64,000 nucleotides of DNA from MAG-121220-bin8 sp964433845 (GTDB taxonomy: Bacteria; Bacteroidota; Bacteroidia; Flavobacteriales; Flavobacteriaceae). Location of the stretch: assembly GCA_964433845.1 (NCBI GenBank), contig CAYSTA010000003.1, positions 1 through 64,000 of the forward strand, given 5' to 3'. Positions 27,366 to 36,239 of this stretch are shown here, one piece after another. The position numbers were made by a program, and so were the translations under genes. Numbering within the stretch: position 1 is the stretch's first letter; the number at the start of each line of letters is the position of its first letter. Under the pieces are notes generated by a model. That model ran no database searches, was not told the DNA's origin, and was given only the letters and a program-made list of their open reading frames with translations.

Positions 27366-27929
27366 TTATTTTTCCTTTTTAATAATCTTACTTAAGATAT
27401 CATTATTCTTGTCTTTTTTTAATAACAATTTAAATAATTCTACAGTAGCCAAAGCGTCACCAGATGCTCTATGTCTATTTGAGATGGATATGCCTAATGA
27501 CTTTACCAATTTCCCAAGTTTATATGAATCCATATCTGGAATCAATTTTTTTGATAAATTAACTGTACATATTTGAGGAATGTTAAACCTATATCCTAAT
27601 CTATTAAATTCAACTTTTAACATTCTATAATCAAAAGATGCATTATGTGCAACTAATATTGTATTATCTGTAATCTCTAATACTCTTTTACATACCTGAT
27701 AGAATTTAGGAGCGGTTAATAACATTTTATTATTAATACCTGTCAATTCTTGAACATATGGTTGTATTGGAATTTGAGGATTAATTAAACTTATAAATTC
27801 ATCTATAATTTTAATTCCATCAAATTTATAAATAGCAATTTCTGTTATTCCTTCTTTATTAAATTTTCCCCCCGTAGTTTCTAAATCAAGTATTGAAAAC
27901 AAAACATTTAATTTAATTCCTTTTTCCAA
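27366..27929 (-). CDS. DEDDh 3'-5' exonuclease (DnaQ-like)
   Basis: A 187-residue exonuclease of the DnaQ superfamily. Motif I is LDLETTG near 17-23, motif II is HNASFDYRM near 94-102, and motif III is HRASGDALATVEL near 153-165 with the H and D of DEDDh. It could be the replication proofreading epsilon subunit or an independent exonuclease; the sequence alone does not decide. It overlaps the yggS end by 17 bases and precedes miaA by 6. Confidence 0.88.
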   Translation of the reverse strand: MEKGIKLNVLFSILDLETTGGKFNKEGITEIAIYKFDGIKIIDEFISLINPQIPIQPYVQELTGINNKMLLTAPKFYQVCKRVLEITDNTILVAHNASFDYRMLKVEFNRLGYRFNIPQICTVNLSKKLIPDMDSYKLGKLVKSLGISISNRHRASGDALATVELFKLLLKKDKNNDILSKIIKKEK

Positions 27930-28563
27930 AAATATTACTTCCTAATCTTATTAGATTACTATTACATTTAATAGCTATTCTATAATCTGAACTCATTCCC
28001 ATAGATAGATATTCAAATGAATATATATTTTTAAATTTTTTATACAGATCATTTAAACTTCTAAATTGTTTTCTTATTAATTTTTGATCATTTGTAAAAC
28101 TAGCCATACCCATTAACCCCTTTATTGAAACATTTCTAAATTCTTTAAATTTTTCAATTATTAATAATTGATTGATTTCTTCATATGAAAAACCAAATTT
28201 TGTAGAATCTTCAGAAATGTCAACTTGAATTAATACGTTAATCTTCCTTTTGTTTTTTACTGCCTGATTGTCAATTTCCCTTAATAATTTTAGACTATCT
28301 ACGCTATGGATCATATGAATGAATGAAGCTATGTGTTTAACTTTATTTCTTTGTAAATGACCAACCATATGCCATTTTATATTTTTTGGAAGTTTATTTT
28401 CTTTTTTTATAAGTTCTTGAATTTTATTTTCTCCAAAATGTAGATGTCCAAATTTGTAAGCGATTTTTATATCACTAATAGGCTTACTTTTTGAAACAGC
28501 AACTAATAAAACATTTTTAGGTATTTCATCTAATATTTTATTTAAATTTAATGAGATACTCAT
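27913..28563 (-). CDS. yggS: YggS/PLPBP-family pyridoxal-phosphate-binding protein
   Basis: A 216-residue PLP-binding protein with no known enzyme activity, involved in vitamin B6 and amino-acid homeostasis. VAVSKSKP holds the PLP lysine; FGENKIQEL, KWHMVGHLQRNK, HSVDS and GMSSDYRIAI are family motifs. It overlaps its upstream neighbour by 4 bases and its downstream one by 17, which shows a tight operon. Confidence 0.93.
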   Translation of the reverse strand: MSISLNLNKILDEIPKNVLLVAVSKSKPISDIKIAYKFGHLHFGENKIQELIKKENKLPKNIKWHMVGHLQRNKVKHIASFIHMIHSVDSLKLLREIDNQAVKNKRKINVLIQVDISEDSTKFGFSYEEINQLLIIEKFKEFRNVSIKGLMGMASFTNDQKLIRKQFRSLNDLYKKFKNIYSFEYLSMGMSSDYRIAIKCNSNLIRLGSNIFGKRN

Positions 28564-29513
28564 TTAATCTTATTTAATATTTCATTTGCAAGTTTTAAAG
28601 CATTTAAACCATCTTTTAAACTTATTATTGGATTAGAGTCATCTAATATAGATTTTGCAAATGAATTATGTTCCTCAAGTATTGCATTATTTTCTTTTAC
28701 ATCAGGGTTGTTATAAACAATCTGTTTTTTATTTCCATCAGAGTTTTCAATTACCATTGCATAATTATCATTAACATTCTTTATATCATTTATCTGAACT
28801 ATCTCTGTTTTCTTTTCAAGAAAGTCAACTGAGATATAAGCATTTGATTGAAAAAAACGTGTCTTTCTCATGTTTTTAAGGGAAATTCTACTTGCTGTAA
28901 AGTTTGCTACACAACCGTTTTCAAATTCAACTCTTGCGTTACATATATCAGGAGTTTCATTTATAACACATACTCCATTTGCATTTACGGTCTGTGGTTT
29001 AGATTTAACTAAACTTAGAACAATATCAATATCATGAATCATTAAGTCTAATACAACTGAAACATCGTTTCCTCTGGGATTAAACTCAGCTAATCTGTGA
29101 CATTCTATAAATTTTGGATTATTAATAGTATCATTTAAGCATGTAAAAGCACTATTAAATCTTTCAACATGTCCAACTTGTCCTTTGACTTTCTTTTTGT
29201 TAGATAAATTAACTAAACTTATTGCTTGGTCAACTGTACTCGTTATTGGTTTTTCAATAAAAACATGTTTAGAATTTTCAATACATTTTTTGGCAATTTC
29301 ATAATGATTAGGAGTATTAGTACATATAAATACAGCATCAATTGAATTAATTAAATTATCAATATTGTCAAAAAACAAAAATTTGCTATTAATATTTGAT
29401 ATATTTTTATTTGTATCAAAATAACCTATTAATTCAAAAAAATTGGATTCTTTAAGAAGTTTTAGATGAATTGAACCAAGGTGGCCAGCACCAATTACAC
29501 CAGCTTTTATCAT
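28560..29513 (-). CDS. Gfo/Idh/MocA-family oxidoreductase
   Basis: A 317-residue NAD(P)-dependent oxidoreductase. The Rossmann motif GAGHLGSIHLKLL is at 8-20, and FIEKPI near 90 holds the usual lysine before the sugar-binding C-terminal domain. Substrate unknown; relatives act on sugars, inositols or biliverdin. First gene of the operon continuing with yggS, the exonuclease and miaA. Upstream is a good -7 element (29527). Confidence 0.88.
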   Translation of the reverse strand: MIKAGVIGAGHLGSIHLKLLKESNFFELIGYFDTNKNISNINSKFLFFDNIDNLINSIDAVFICTNTPNHYEIAKKCIENSKHVFIEKPITSTVDQAISLVNLSNKKKVKGQVGHVERFNSAFTCLNDTINNPKFIECHRLAEFNPRGNDVSVVLDLMIHDIDIVLSLVKSKPQTVNANGVCVINETPDICNARVEFENGCVANFTASRISLKNMRKTRFFQSNAYISVDFLEKKTEIVQINDIKNVNDNYAMVIENSDGNKKQIVYNNPDVKENNAILEEHNSFAKSILDDSNPIISLKDGLNALKLANEILNKIK

Positions 29514-29526
29514 TTTATTTTTTTTT

Positions 29527-29534
29527 CAAAAATA
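29527..29534 (-). promoter_or_regulatory. -7 element for the oxidoreductase-yggS-exonuclease-miaA operon
   Basis: TATTTTTG on the minus strand matches TAnnTTTG, with a predicted start near 29522, about 9 bases before the ATG. The 19-base context (TTG directly before, eight A after) is identical to that before lpd at 8281-8299. Confidence 0.5.
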
Positions 29535-29571
29535 CAATAGTTATCGTTATTTTTATTTTAATTTTTCACAT

Positions 29572-30213
29572 TTGATAGATAGTTCTAAACACAAGGGGTT
29601 AAGAAAAAGGTTAGTTGACCAACTTATACAAAAAGGTATTGAATCTAATGAAGTTTTAAATGCTATAAAGAATATTCCTAGACACTTATTTATGGATAAG
29701 GATTTTGAATCTCATGCGTACGTTGATAAGGCTTTTCCAATTGGATCAAATCAAACCATTTCTCAACCTTATACAGTTGCATTTCAGACTTCATTATTAA
29801 AATTAAAACCAAATGAAAAAGTTTTAGAGATAGGAACTGGATCTGGGTATCAAACGGCAATTTTAGTAAAATTAAAGGCAAAGGTTTATACAATTGAAAG
29901 ACAACATGATTTATATAGAAAGGCAATAAAAAGATTACCTCTATTAGGTTATGAACCTGAATTAATTAAATATGGTGATGGTTATTTAGGAATTAAAGAA
30001 TTTGCTCCATATGATAAAATTATTATTACTGCTGGCGCAATCGATGTTCCTAAAAAACTATTGTTACAACTTAAGGTAGGTGGGATAATGGTAATTCCAG
30101 TTGGAAAAAATATTCAAGAAATGACATGCATAGAAAGAGAAAGTAAAAATAAATTTAAAAAAAAATTAATGGGTAAGTTTAGCTTTGTTCCAATGCTAAA
30201 AAATGTAAATTAA
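29572..30213 (+). CDS. pcm: protein-L-isoaspartate O-methyltransferase
   Basis: Repairs damaged aspartyl and asparaginyl residues by SAM-dependent methylation. 213 residues. IPRHLF near 38, FPIGSNQTISQPY (the isoaspartate site) and VLEIGTGSGYQTA (SAM motif I) are all clear. The start is a TTG; the residues that follow, SSKHKGLRKRLV, are the normal family N-terminus, so no upstream extension is needed. It converges with smpB, overlapping by 4 bases. Confidence 0.95.
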   Translation: MIDSSKHKGLRKRLVDQLIQKGIESNEVLNAIKNIPRHLFMDKDFESHAYVDKAFPIGSNQTISQPYTVAFQTSLLKLKPNEKVLEIGTGSGYQTAILVKLKAKVYTIERQHDLYRKAIKRLPLLGYEPELIKYGDGYLGIKEFAPYDKIIITAGAIDVPKKLLLQLKVGGIMVIPVGKNIQEMTCIERESKNKFKKKLMGKFSFVPMLKNVN

Positions 30214-30671
30214 TTATTTTTTGCTTTCTTAATTCTGTCAAGTTGAATTTTGTTTTCTCTATTTTTTATAGATTGTCTTTTATCATAAATCTTTTTTCCT
30301 TTAGCTAAGGATATTAAGACTTTTGCATAACCTTTTTCATTTATAAAAACTTTTAGCGGAATTATAGTTAACCCTGTATTTTTCACTTGTTTAGCAAGTT
30401 TATTTAATTCTTTCTTGTTTAATAAAAGTTTTCTTTGATTTCTTGTTTTATGATTAAATTGATTGCCAAATGAATATTCATCAATAAACATATTTATAAT
30501 AAATAACTCTCCAGAATCATTAAATTCACAGAAGCTCTCTGAAATAGATGCTTTGTTAGCTCTAATAGATTTTATTTCAGTTCCAGTTAATACAATTCCT
30601 GCGGAAAATTGATCCATTAAACTGTATTCAAACTTAGCTTTCTTATTTATTATGTTTATTTTCTTTTTCAC
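30210..30671 (-). CDS. smpB: SsrA-binding protein
   Basis: Binds tmRNA and brings it to stalled ribosomes. 153 residues. N-terminal NKKAKFEYSL, GIVLTGTEIKSIR and the basic C-terminal tail (about 130-153) are typical. The start is GTG at 30669-30671; the overlapping ATG is out of frame. Divergent from glyA. The tmRNA gene itself is not in this window. Confidence 0.95.
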   Translation of the reverse strand: MKKKINIINKKAKFEYSLMDQFSAGIVLTGTEIKSIRANKASISESFCEFNDSGELFIINMFIDEYSFGNQFNHKTRNQRKLLLNKKELNKLAKQVKNTGLTIIPLKVFINEKGYAKVLISLAKGKKIYDKRQSIKNRENKIQLDRIKKAKNN

Positions 30672-30731
30672 ATTGTAAAGTTAATAAGTATATTTTATTT
30701 ATAATTTTTTATAAAAATTGTTAATTCTTTA

Positions 30732-30759
30732 TTAATAATTAATAAATATTAATTATTAA
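30732..30759. repeat. perfect 12-bp AT-only inverted repeat upstream of glyA
   Basis: TTAATAATTAAT (30732-30743) and ATTAATTATTAA (30748-30759) are exact complements separated by AAAT. It ends 5 bases before the glyA -33 TTG. Not followed by a T-run, so it is more likely an upstream promoter or protein-binding element than a terminator. Confidence 0.45.
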
Positions 30760-30764
30760 ATACA

Positions 30765-30795
30765 TTGTCAACCATTTTATTGATCATTAAATTTG
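30765..30795 (+). promoter_or_regulatory. promoter of glyA with overlapping TTGATCA repeats
   Basis: TTG (30765-30767), a 20-base spacer and TAAATTTG (30788-30795) give an exact Bacteroidota promoter with a start near 30800. Two copies of TTGATCA (30780-30786 and 30793-30799), 13 bases apart, flank and overlap the -7 element and could be an operator. Confidence 0.65.
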
Positions 30796-30813
30796 ATCAC
30801 ATAAATCAAAATT

Positions 30814-32088
30814 ATGTATCTAGATAATAAAATTTTTCAACTTATTAAGGAGGAAGAGAATAGACAGCTAAATGGCATTGAGCTAATTGCTTCTGAAAAT
30901 TTTACTAGCCCTGATGTAATGAAAGCAACTGGTTCTGTTCTTACAAATAAATATGCTGAAGGATACCCTGGAAAAAGATATTATGGAGGATGTGAAGTTG
31001 TTGATGAAATAGAAGATATTGCAATTAATCGTGCTAAAGAGTTATTTGGAGCATCATTTGCTAATGTTCAACCTCATTCAGGTTCACAGGCAAATTCTGC
31101 AGTTTATCATGCTTTTTTGAAACCAGGAGATAAAATCTTGGGATTTGATTTATCTCATGGAGGTCATTTAACTCATGGATCTTCAGTTAATTTTAGTGGG
31201 AGACTGTATAATCCTGTTTTTTATGGAGTTGAAAGAAAATCTGGGTTGCTTAATTATGATAACATAATGAAGATAGCAAAAAAAGAAAAACCTAAATTAA
31301 TTATTGCAGGAGCTTCAGCTTATTCTAGAGACATTGATTTTAAGAAATTTAGAGAAATAGCTGATAGTATTGATGCTTTCCTAATGGCAGATATAGCTCA
31401 TCCTGCAGGACTTATTGCAAAAGGAATCCTTAATGACCCTATTCCTTATTGTCATGTTGTTACAACTACGACTCACAAAACTCTTAGAGGTCCAAGAGGA
31501 GGTATGATACTAATGGGTGAGGACTTTGAAAATCCATTTGGTTTAAAATTAAAGAATGGATCATTAAAAAAAATGTCTTCATTAATAAATCTTGCTGTTT
31601 TTCCAGGAAATCAAGGCGGTCCTCTTGAACATGTTATTGCTGGTAAGGCAATTGCTTTTGGAGAAGCTTTAACAGACGATTTTATGAATTATATGGTTCA
31701 GGTTAGACAAAATGCTAAATCAATGGCTAAAGAATTTGTTAAAAGAGATTATAATATCATTTCAGGTGGAACAGATAATCATATGATGTTAATAGATCTA
31801 AGAAATAAGAACATTTCTGGAAAAGATGCTGAAAAAGCTCTTGTTAAAGCAGATATAACAGCAAATAAGAATATGGTGCCATTTGATGACAAATCTCCAT
31901 TTATCACATCCGGAATTCGTTTTGGAACACCTGCGATTACTACTAGAGGACTAAAAGAAAATGATATGACCTTAATAGTCAATTTTATAGATAGGGTAAT
32001 AGAAAATCATAATGATGACAATGAAATAATGAAGGTTAAAAGAGATGTAAATAAGTTAATGAAAGGGAGGGCGCTTTTTAATTATTGA
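30814..32088 (+). CDS. glyA: serine hydroxymethyltransferase
   Basis: Pyridoxal-phosphate enzyme interconverting serine and glycine and charging tetrahydrofolate with one-carbon units. 424 residues. NGIELIASENFTS, NKYAEGYPGKRYYGG and the PLP-lysine motif TTTTHKTLRGPRGG are present. Single gene with a strong, repeat-flanked promoter. Its end overlaps that of the leftward cyclotransferase gene by 7 bases. Confidence 0.97.
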   Translation: MYLDNKIFQLIKEEENRQLNGIELIASENFTSPDVMKATGSVLTNKYAEGYPGKRYYGGCEVVDEIEDIAINRAKELFGASFANVQPHSGSQANSAVYHAFLKPGDKILGFDLSHGGHLTHGSSVNFSGRLYNPVFYGVERKSGLLNYDNIMKIAKKEKPKLIIAGASAYSRDIDFKKFREIADSIDAFLMADIAHPAGLIAKGILNDPIPYCHVVTTTTHKTLRGPRGGMILMGEDFENPFGLKLKNGSLKKMSSLINLAVFPGNQGGPLEHVIAGKAIAFGEALTDDFMNYMVQVRQNAKSMAKEFVKRDYNIISGGTDNHMMLIDLRNKNISGKDAEKALVKADITANKNMVPFDDKSPFITSGIRFGTPAITTRGLKENDMTLIVNFIDRVIENHNDDNEIMKVKRDVNKLMKGRALFNY

Positions 32089-33116
32089 TTTTCAAATATT
32101 TTAATTTCAAATAATTTATTCCAATTTTTACCAGTTACAAAAAAGGTTTTTCTTTTATTATGAAAAGCAATTCCGTTTTGAACATCTAATTTATTATGTT
32201 GTTTTACTCTTTCTTTTAGACCTTTAAAATCTATAACACCATCAACACTGCCACTTATTGGATCTATTATTATGCCCACTTCTTTATTAAACTGATATGT
32301 ATTTGCATATATTTTGCCATCATGCCATTCTAATTCATTAATGTTTTTAATTATTTTATTATTGGTAACAACACTAAAACTGGAAAGTTCCTCAAGAGAG
32401 TCTGGATCTAGAATCCATATTTTTTCAGTTCCATCAGATTTATATAAAACTTTTCCATCATTACAGAGTCCCCAACCTTCAACACTCTTATTATAGTTAA
32501 ATGATTTTATTAACTCAAAATTACTTTTATCATAGACGAATCCTATTTTTTCTTTCCAAGTTAGTTGAAATAAATTGTCATTTAAAATGGTTATTCCTTC
32601 ACCAAAAAATGATTTGTCAAGAAATAATTTATTTAAAACTTTTCCACTTTTAAAATCAATTTTTTTTAATGATGAATAACCATATTGACCTGTACTTTCA
32701 TATAAAAAATATTCATCATCAAATTCTAATCCTTGTGTATATGAAGCTATATCATGTTTAAATTCATTAATTATTTTATATGTATATAGTTTTGGTGGAT
32801 TATTAGAAAAAATAGTTAAATCCTTACTTAAATTAATCATCTTTCCATTGATTGTAAATGATGCTTGAATAGTGTTAACTCCAAGATTATTGTTTAATAC
32901 ATGTTCATTTTTAATAGAAAGATTATTTATTTTAAATTCAAGATTTTCAATCTTTTTATTTGAAGGGTTTTTAATTTTAAGGGATATTTTATCTCCATTT
33001 TTTGAAAACTGTGATTTTTTAGAAATAATTATTGAATAATCAGAATTAACATTTGTTCCACAGGAATAGATAAATAAAAATATAATTAGAATAAAAGATC
33101 TTATTATTGTCATCAT
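32082..33116 (-). CDS. glutamine cyclotransferase-like lipoprotein
   Basis: A 344-residue lipoprotein: signal with lipobox IYSC, lipid-modified cysteine C19. After an N-terminal beta-sandwich region (about 30-105), the C-terminal 230 residues match glutaminyl-peptide cyclotransferase of the plant/bacterial beta-propeller type (YTQGLEF, YESTGQYGYSSL, FGEGITIL, LTWKE, NELEW). The family converts N-terminal glutamine to pyroglutamate; here it would act on the envelope or on exported proteins. Confidence 0.85.
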   Translation of the reverse strand: MMTIIRSFILIIFLFIYSCGTNVNSDYSIIISKKSQFSKNGDKISLKIKNPSNKKIENLEFKINNLSIKNEHVLNNNLGVNTIQASFTINGKMINLSKDLTIFSNNPPKLYTYKIINEFKHDIASYTQGLEFDDEYFLYESTGQYGYSSLKKIDFKSGKVLNKLFLDKSFFGEGITILNDNLFQLTWKEKIGFVYDKSNFELIKSFNYNKSVEGWGLCNDGKVLYKSDGTEKIWILDPDSLEELSSFSVVTNNKIIKNINELEWHDGKIYANTYQFNKEVGIIIDPISGSVDGVIDFKGLKERVKQHNKLDVQNGIAFHNKRKTFFVTGKNWNKLFEIKIFENQ

Positions 33117-33181
33117 TTTTTTTTACATATCAAATTTAAATATTAATAATTAAGACTACACATAAATTATAAAAACATATT

Positions 33182-33189
33182 TATATTTG
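33182..33189 (+). promoter_or_regulatory. -7 element for SRP RNA
   Basis: TATATTTG lies 5 bases before the first paired base of the SRP RNA, which independently places transcription starts about 5 bases after the final G of this element. No TTG is seen at -33. Confidence 0.6.
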
Positions 33190-33193
33190 TGAT

Positions 33194-33297
33194 GGGCAAG
33201 TCTTATACAACCAGCTCCTATTTAATCCCCCAGGGTGGGAACGCAGCAAGGGTCGATGGTCGTAGCGGTGTGATATAAATAGCTTGCCCTTTTTTTA
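33194..33297 (+). ncRNA. ffs: signal recognition particle RNA (small bacterial type) with its own terminator
   Basis: GGGCAAG (33194-33200) pairs with CTTGCCC (33283-33289), and CTATTTA pairs with TAAATAG inside it, giving one long hairpin. The tip, around 33228-33260, has the conserved internal-loop sequences CAGGG, GGGAACGCAGCAAGGG recognised by the Ffh protein. The closing stem is followed by a run of T residues ending at 33297, so the RNA terminates itself. A TATATTTG element sits just upstream. Together with Ffh it targets membrane proteins to the translocon. Confidence 0.92.
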
Positions 33298-33303
33298 TTA
33301 TTT

Positions 33304-34107
33304 ATGTGTAAAACCATTTTAGTTACTGGTGCATCCTCCGGAATTGGAAGGTCTATTTCTCTTTATTTGACCTCAAAAGGTTTTAAAGTATATGGCACCT
33401 GTAGAAACCCAAAAAAATACAATTTTTCAGAATATGAGTTGTTAAAATGTGATATAAATTCCTCACAAGAAATTGAAGATACAGTTAATTATATTGTTGA
33501 TAAAGAAAAGAACGTTGATGTGCTAATAAATAATGCAGGTATTGGTATCACTGGTCCCCTAGAAGAAACATCAAATAATGATATTAAATCGGCTTTTGAA
33601 ACTAATTTATACGGACCTATCAATATGATAAAAAAATGTATTCCAACAATGAGAAACAACAATAAAGGATTGATTATTAATATTACTTCAGTTTTAGGAT
33701 ATTTTGGAATACCATACAGAGGAGTATATTGTGCAACAAAGAGTTCAATGGAAATCATTGGTGAAGTTTTTAGTATGGAACTTAAAAAATTTAATATCAA
33801 TGTAGTCAATGTAGCACCAGGTGATTTTAAAACAGATATTGTTTCAAGAAGAATAAATTCAAAACCTAATAATTTTTCTTATTACAATGAAGAATATTCT
33901 AAATCATTGAAATCTGCTAATAAAAATGTTGAGAATGCTTGGTCTCCCGAAATAATCTCCAAGTTGATTTATAATATAATAAATTCAAAAAATCCAAAAA
34001 TTCATTATAAAGTTGGAAAATTTATTCAAAAATTTTCAATAGTTTTAAAAAACATTTTGCCTGATAGACTATTTGAAAAAATATTATTGTATTATAGTAA
34101 AAATTAA
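33304..34107 (+). CDS. short-chain dehydrogenase/reductase
   Basis: A 267-residue NAD(P)-dependent classical SDR. TGASSGIGRS at 8-17 binds the cofactor, NNAGIG near 77-82 stabilises the core, S in NITSVLG and YCATK hold the catalytic Ser, Tyr and Lys. Substrate unknown; the proline-rich and basic C-terminus resembles sterol or retinol-type SDRs. It starts only 6 bases after the SRP RNA tail and has no visible promoter of its own; 9 bases separate it from the aldolase gene. Confidence 0.88.
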   Translation: MCKTILVTGASSGIGRSISLYLTSKGFKVYGTCRNPKKYNFSEYELLKCDINSSQEIEDTVNYIVDKEKNVDVLINNAGIGITGPLEETSNNDIKSAFETNLYGPINMIKKCIPTMRNNNKGLIINITSVLGYFGIPYRGVYCATKSSMEIIGEVFSMELKKFNINVVNVAPGDFKTDIVSRRINSKPNNFSYYNEEYSKSLKSANKNVENAWSPEIISKLIYNIINSKNPKIHYKVGKFIQKFSIVLKNILPDRLFEKILLYYSKN

Positions 34108-34116
34108 GTCATAATT

Positions 34117-34770
34117 ATGAAATTTTTTATAGACACAGCTAACCTTGATCAAATCAAAGAAGCCCAAGACTTAGGTGTTTTAGATGGAGTTACTACAAAC
34201 CCATCTTTAATGGCTAAAGAAGGAATTACAGGTCATCAAAACATTCTAGATCATTATGTTAAAATTTGTGATATTGTTGATGGTGATGTTTCAGCAGAGG
34301 TAATATCTACTGATTTTAAAGGAATGATTAAAGAAGGTGAAGCTTTATCAAATCTTCATCCTCAAATTGTAGTAAAAATCCCTATGATATTAGATGGGGT
34401 GAAAGCAATTAAACATTTTTCTAATAAATCTATTAAAACTAATTGTACCTTAGTTTTTTCTGTAGGTCAAGCTTTAATAGCTGCTAAGGCAGGTGCTACA
34501 TATGTTTCTCCTTTTATTGGGAGATTAGATGATGTTTCAAATGATGGTTTAAATTTAATTTCAGAAATTGTTACAGTGTATGATAATTATGCTTTTAACA
34601 CACAAATTCTTGCAGCTTCTATAAGACATACAATGCATATCATTGATTGTGCTAAAATTGGTGCAGATGTTATGACAGGACCATTATCTTCAATTAAAGG
34701 TTTATTAAAACATCCATTAACTGATATAGGGCTTGAAAAATTTTTAGCTGATTTTAAAAAAGGTAATTAA
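34117..34770 (+). CDS. fsa: fructose-6-phosphate aldolase / transaldolase-like (TalC/FSA)
   Basis: A 217-residue short transaldolase. MKFFIDTANLDQIKEA, GVTTNPSLMAKEG, IVVKIPM (Schiff-base lysine) and YVSPFIGRLDD are characteristic. The family either transfers dihydroxyacetone in the pentose phosphate pathway or acts as fructose-6-phosphate aldolase; the sequence alone does not settle which. Probably co-transcribed with the SDR gene. It converges with the lipoprotein gene, overlapping 4 bases. Confidence 0.93.
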   Translation: MKFFIDTANLDQIKEAQDLGVLDGVTTNPSLMAKEGITGHQNILDHYVKICDIVDGDVSAEVISTDFKGMIKEGEALSNLHPQIVVKIPMILDGVKAIKHFSNKSIKTNCTLVFSVGQALIAAKAGATYVSPFIGRLDDVSNDGLNLISEIVTVYDNYAFNTQILAASIRHTMHIIDCAKIGADVMTGPLSSIKGLLKHPLTDIGLEKFLADFKKGN

Positions 34771-36158
34771 TCTAAGAGTATTGATTTTTCTAATTTTATA
34801 ATATTAGAAACCGAAATAATTTTTCCCGCTTTATCAGTCAAAATAACTTTATTTAGATTATTTAATATCATTTTTTTACTCATTGATGTAAAATCACTTG
34901 CCATAAAATGTTGAATATTACTACTTTTTCTAATCTGTTTTAATGACTCAATCCACTTTGATTTATCAGAATTGATGTTTATGCATAAAAAATTATATTT
35001 TTTACTTTGATCAAGTATTTTAAAAATTCTATTAAATAAACTTAGTCGATGAGAATTCTGTTCATATGACCAAAAAACATATACAATTGGCTTATCAGAA
35101 TAAAAATCTCCATTAGAAATAGTTTTGTAATTATTGTTTATTATATCAATATCAGGGATAGTATTTCCAACCTGAAGAGCAGTAATATTAAAATAAAGTT
35201 GCTCAATTTCTTCATTTATGTTATTATCTCCTGAAATTTCTAAAAAAACATTTAAAAATGTATCAATATCAATTAAAATATTTTCTTTTAATAGATATTC
35301 AAAAGCTATATATCTCAATATTTTCGATTTTACAATTGGATTTGAAATAGTTAAATCAACAAATTTGATTCTATCTAAATTAAATTGAAGGTCCAAATTT
35401 GAATATGAATTATAATCTATTCCGGACTCATTAATTGTTCTTAAAATTATATAATCTAAATAAGGTTTAAAATTGGATAATTCTTTAATATTTAAATCAA
35501 TTTCATCTCTATACTCATAAAATGTATTGTTAATCTCATTTAAGAGATTTGTCTGTTTGTAAATAGATAAAAATGTTTCAATTTTAGAATATAGTGGAAG
35601 CTTAATAGCATATTCTAAAATTAACTCAGTAACAGAATTTAATTTGTTTGTTTTCTGAAAAGAATTAAATCTATTAATCTTAAAAGTTAACAGAGAATCA
35701 ATTATGTTTCTAAATATTAAAGGGTTTTTATTAAGATTTGAATTAAGAAAACTTTCTTCTTTTTCATGATTTAAAAAAATATCAATTAGATAATTATTTT
35801 TTGACGCACCAATTCCATTAAATACTAATGATTCATCAAAATCTAATGCATTTAATCTTAATACTAAACTATCTCCTTCTTCTAATATTATATATTGAAA
35901 TTCTGGTAGATGTCTAAAGTAATATAAGCCATTATTAATACTATCTAATTCTAAAAAAAAATTTCCATCTTCAGAGATTGATGTTTCATTTATAATTTTT
36001 TCATCTTTTAAAAGAGAGATTTTGTCATTTGTACTTTTAATTATTTTACCAACTAAAAAGGTATTTTTTTTATAATTAAATAGGTGACAAGAAATGAATA
36101 ATAAAAATGATATAAAAGTTATAATTATTTTAAAAAGACTAATATTAAAGTATTTCAT
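34767..36158 (-). CDS. lipoprotein with TlpA-like thioredoxin fold lacking the CxxC motif
   Basis: 463 residues. Lipoprotein signal ending FISC (C24). Residues 33-110 look like the small beta domain (DUF4369-like) found before TlpA domains in Bacteroidota; 130-325 are helical; 330-463 resemble a TlpA-type thioredoxin. The active-site segment reads FWSYEQNSHR (362-371), so the position of the CGPC is QNSH and no redox cysteine pair remains. A binding or chaperone role is more likely than disulfide chemistry. Family placement is by fold pattern only. Confidence 0.7.
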   Translation of the reverse strand: MKYFNISLFKIIITFISFLLFISCHLFNYKKNTFLVGKIIKSTNDKISLLKDEKIINETSISEDGNFFLELDSINNGLYYFRHLPEFQYIILEEGDSLVLRLNALDFDESLVFNGIGASKNNYLIDIFLNHEKEESFLNSNLNKNPLIFRNIIDSLLTFKINRFNSFQKTNKLNSVTELILEYAIKLPLYSKIETFLSIYKQTNLLNEINNTFYEYRDEIDLNIKELSNFKPYLDYIILRTINESGIDYNSYSNLDLQFNLDRIKFVDLTISNPIVKSKILRYIAFEYLLKENILIDIDTFLNVFLEISGDNNINEEIEQLYFNITALQVGNTIPDIDIINNNYKTISNGDFYSDKPIVYVFWSYEQNSHRLSLFNRIFKILDQSKKYNFLCININSDKSKWIESLKQIRKSSNIQHFMASDFTSMSKKMILNNLNKVILTDKAGKIISVSNIIKLEKSILLD

Positions 36159-36210
36159 AGCTTCAATTAATTTAAAGATAAAATTAGAATAATCATAAAT
36201 TTGATTTTAT

Positions 36211-36218
36211 TAAATTTG
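36211..36218 (+). promoter_or_regulatory. -7 element for the ABC-F gene
   Basis: TAAATTTG matches TAnnTTTG and predicts a start near 36223, 17 bases before the ATG at 36240. This argues against using the in-frame TTG at 36201, which would lie upstream of the transcript start. Confidence 0.45.
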
Positions 36219-36239
36219 CCACCTTATAATATTTTTAAA

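Noticed and set aside
36201..36239. N-terminal extension of the ABC-F protein from TTG 36201
   Set aside because: The family starts at the MLNVSNLSVQFG ATG, and a -7 promoter element lies between the two starts.
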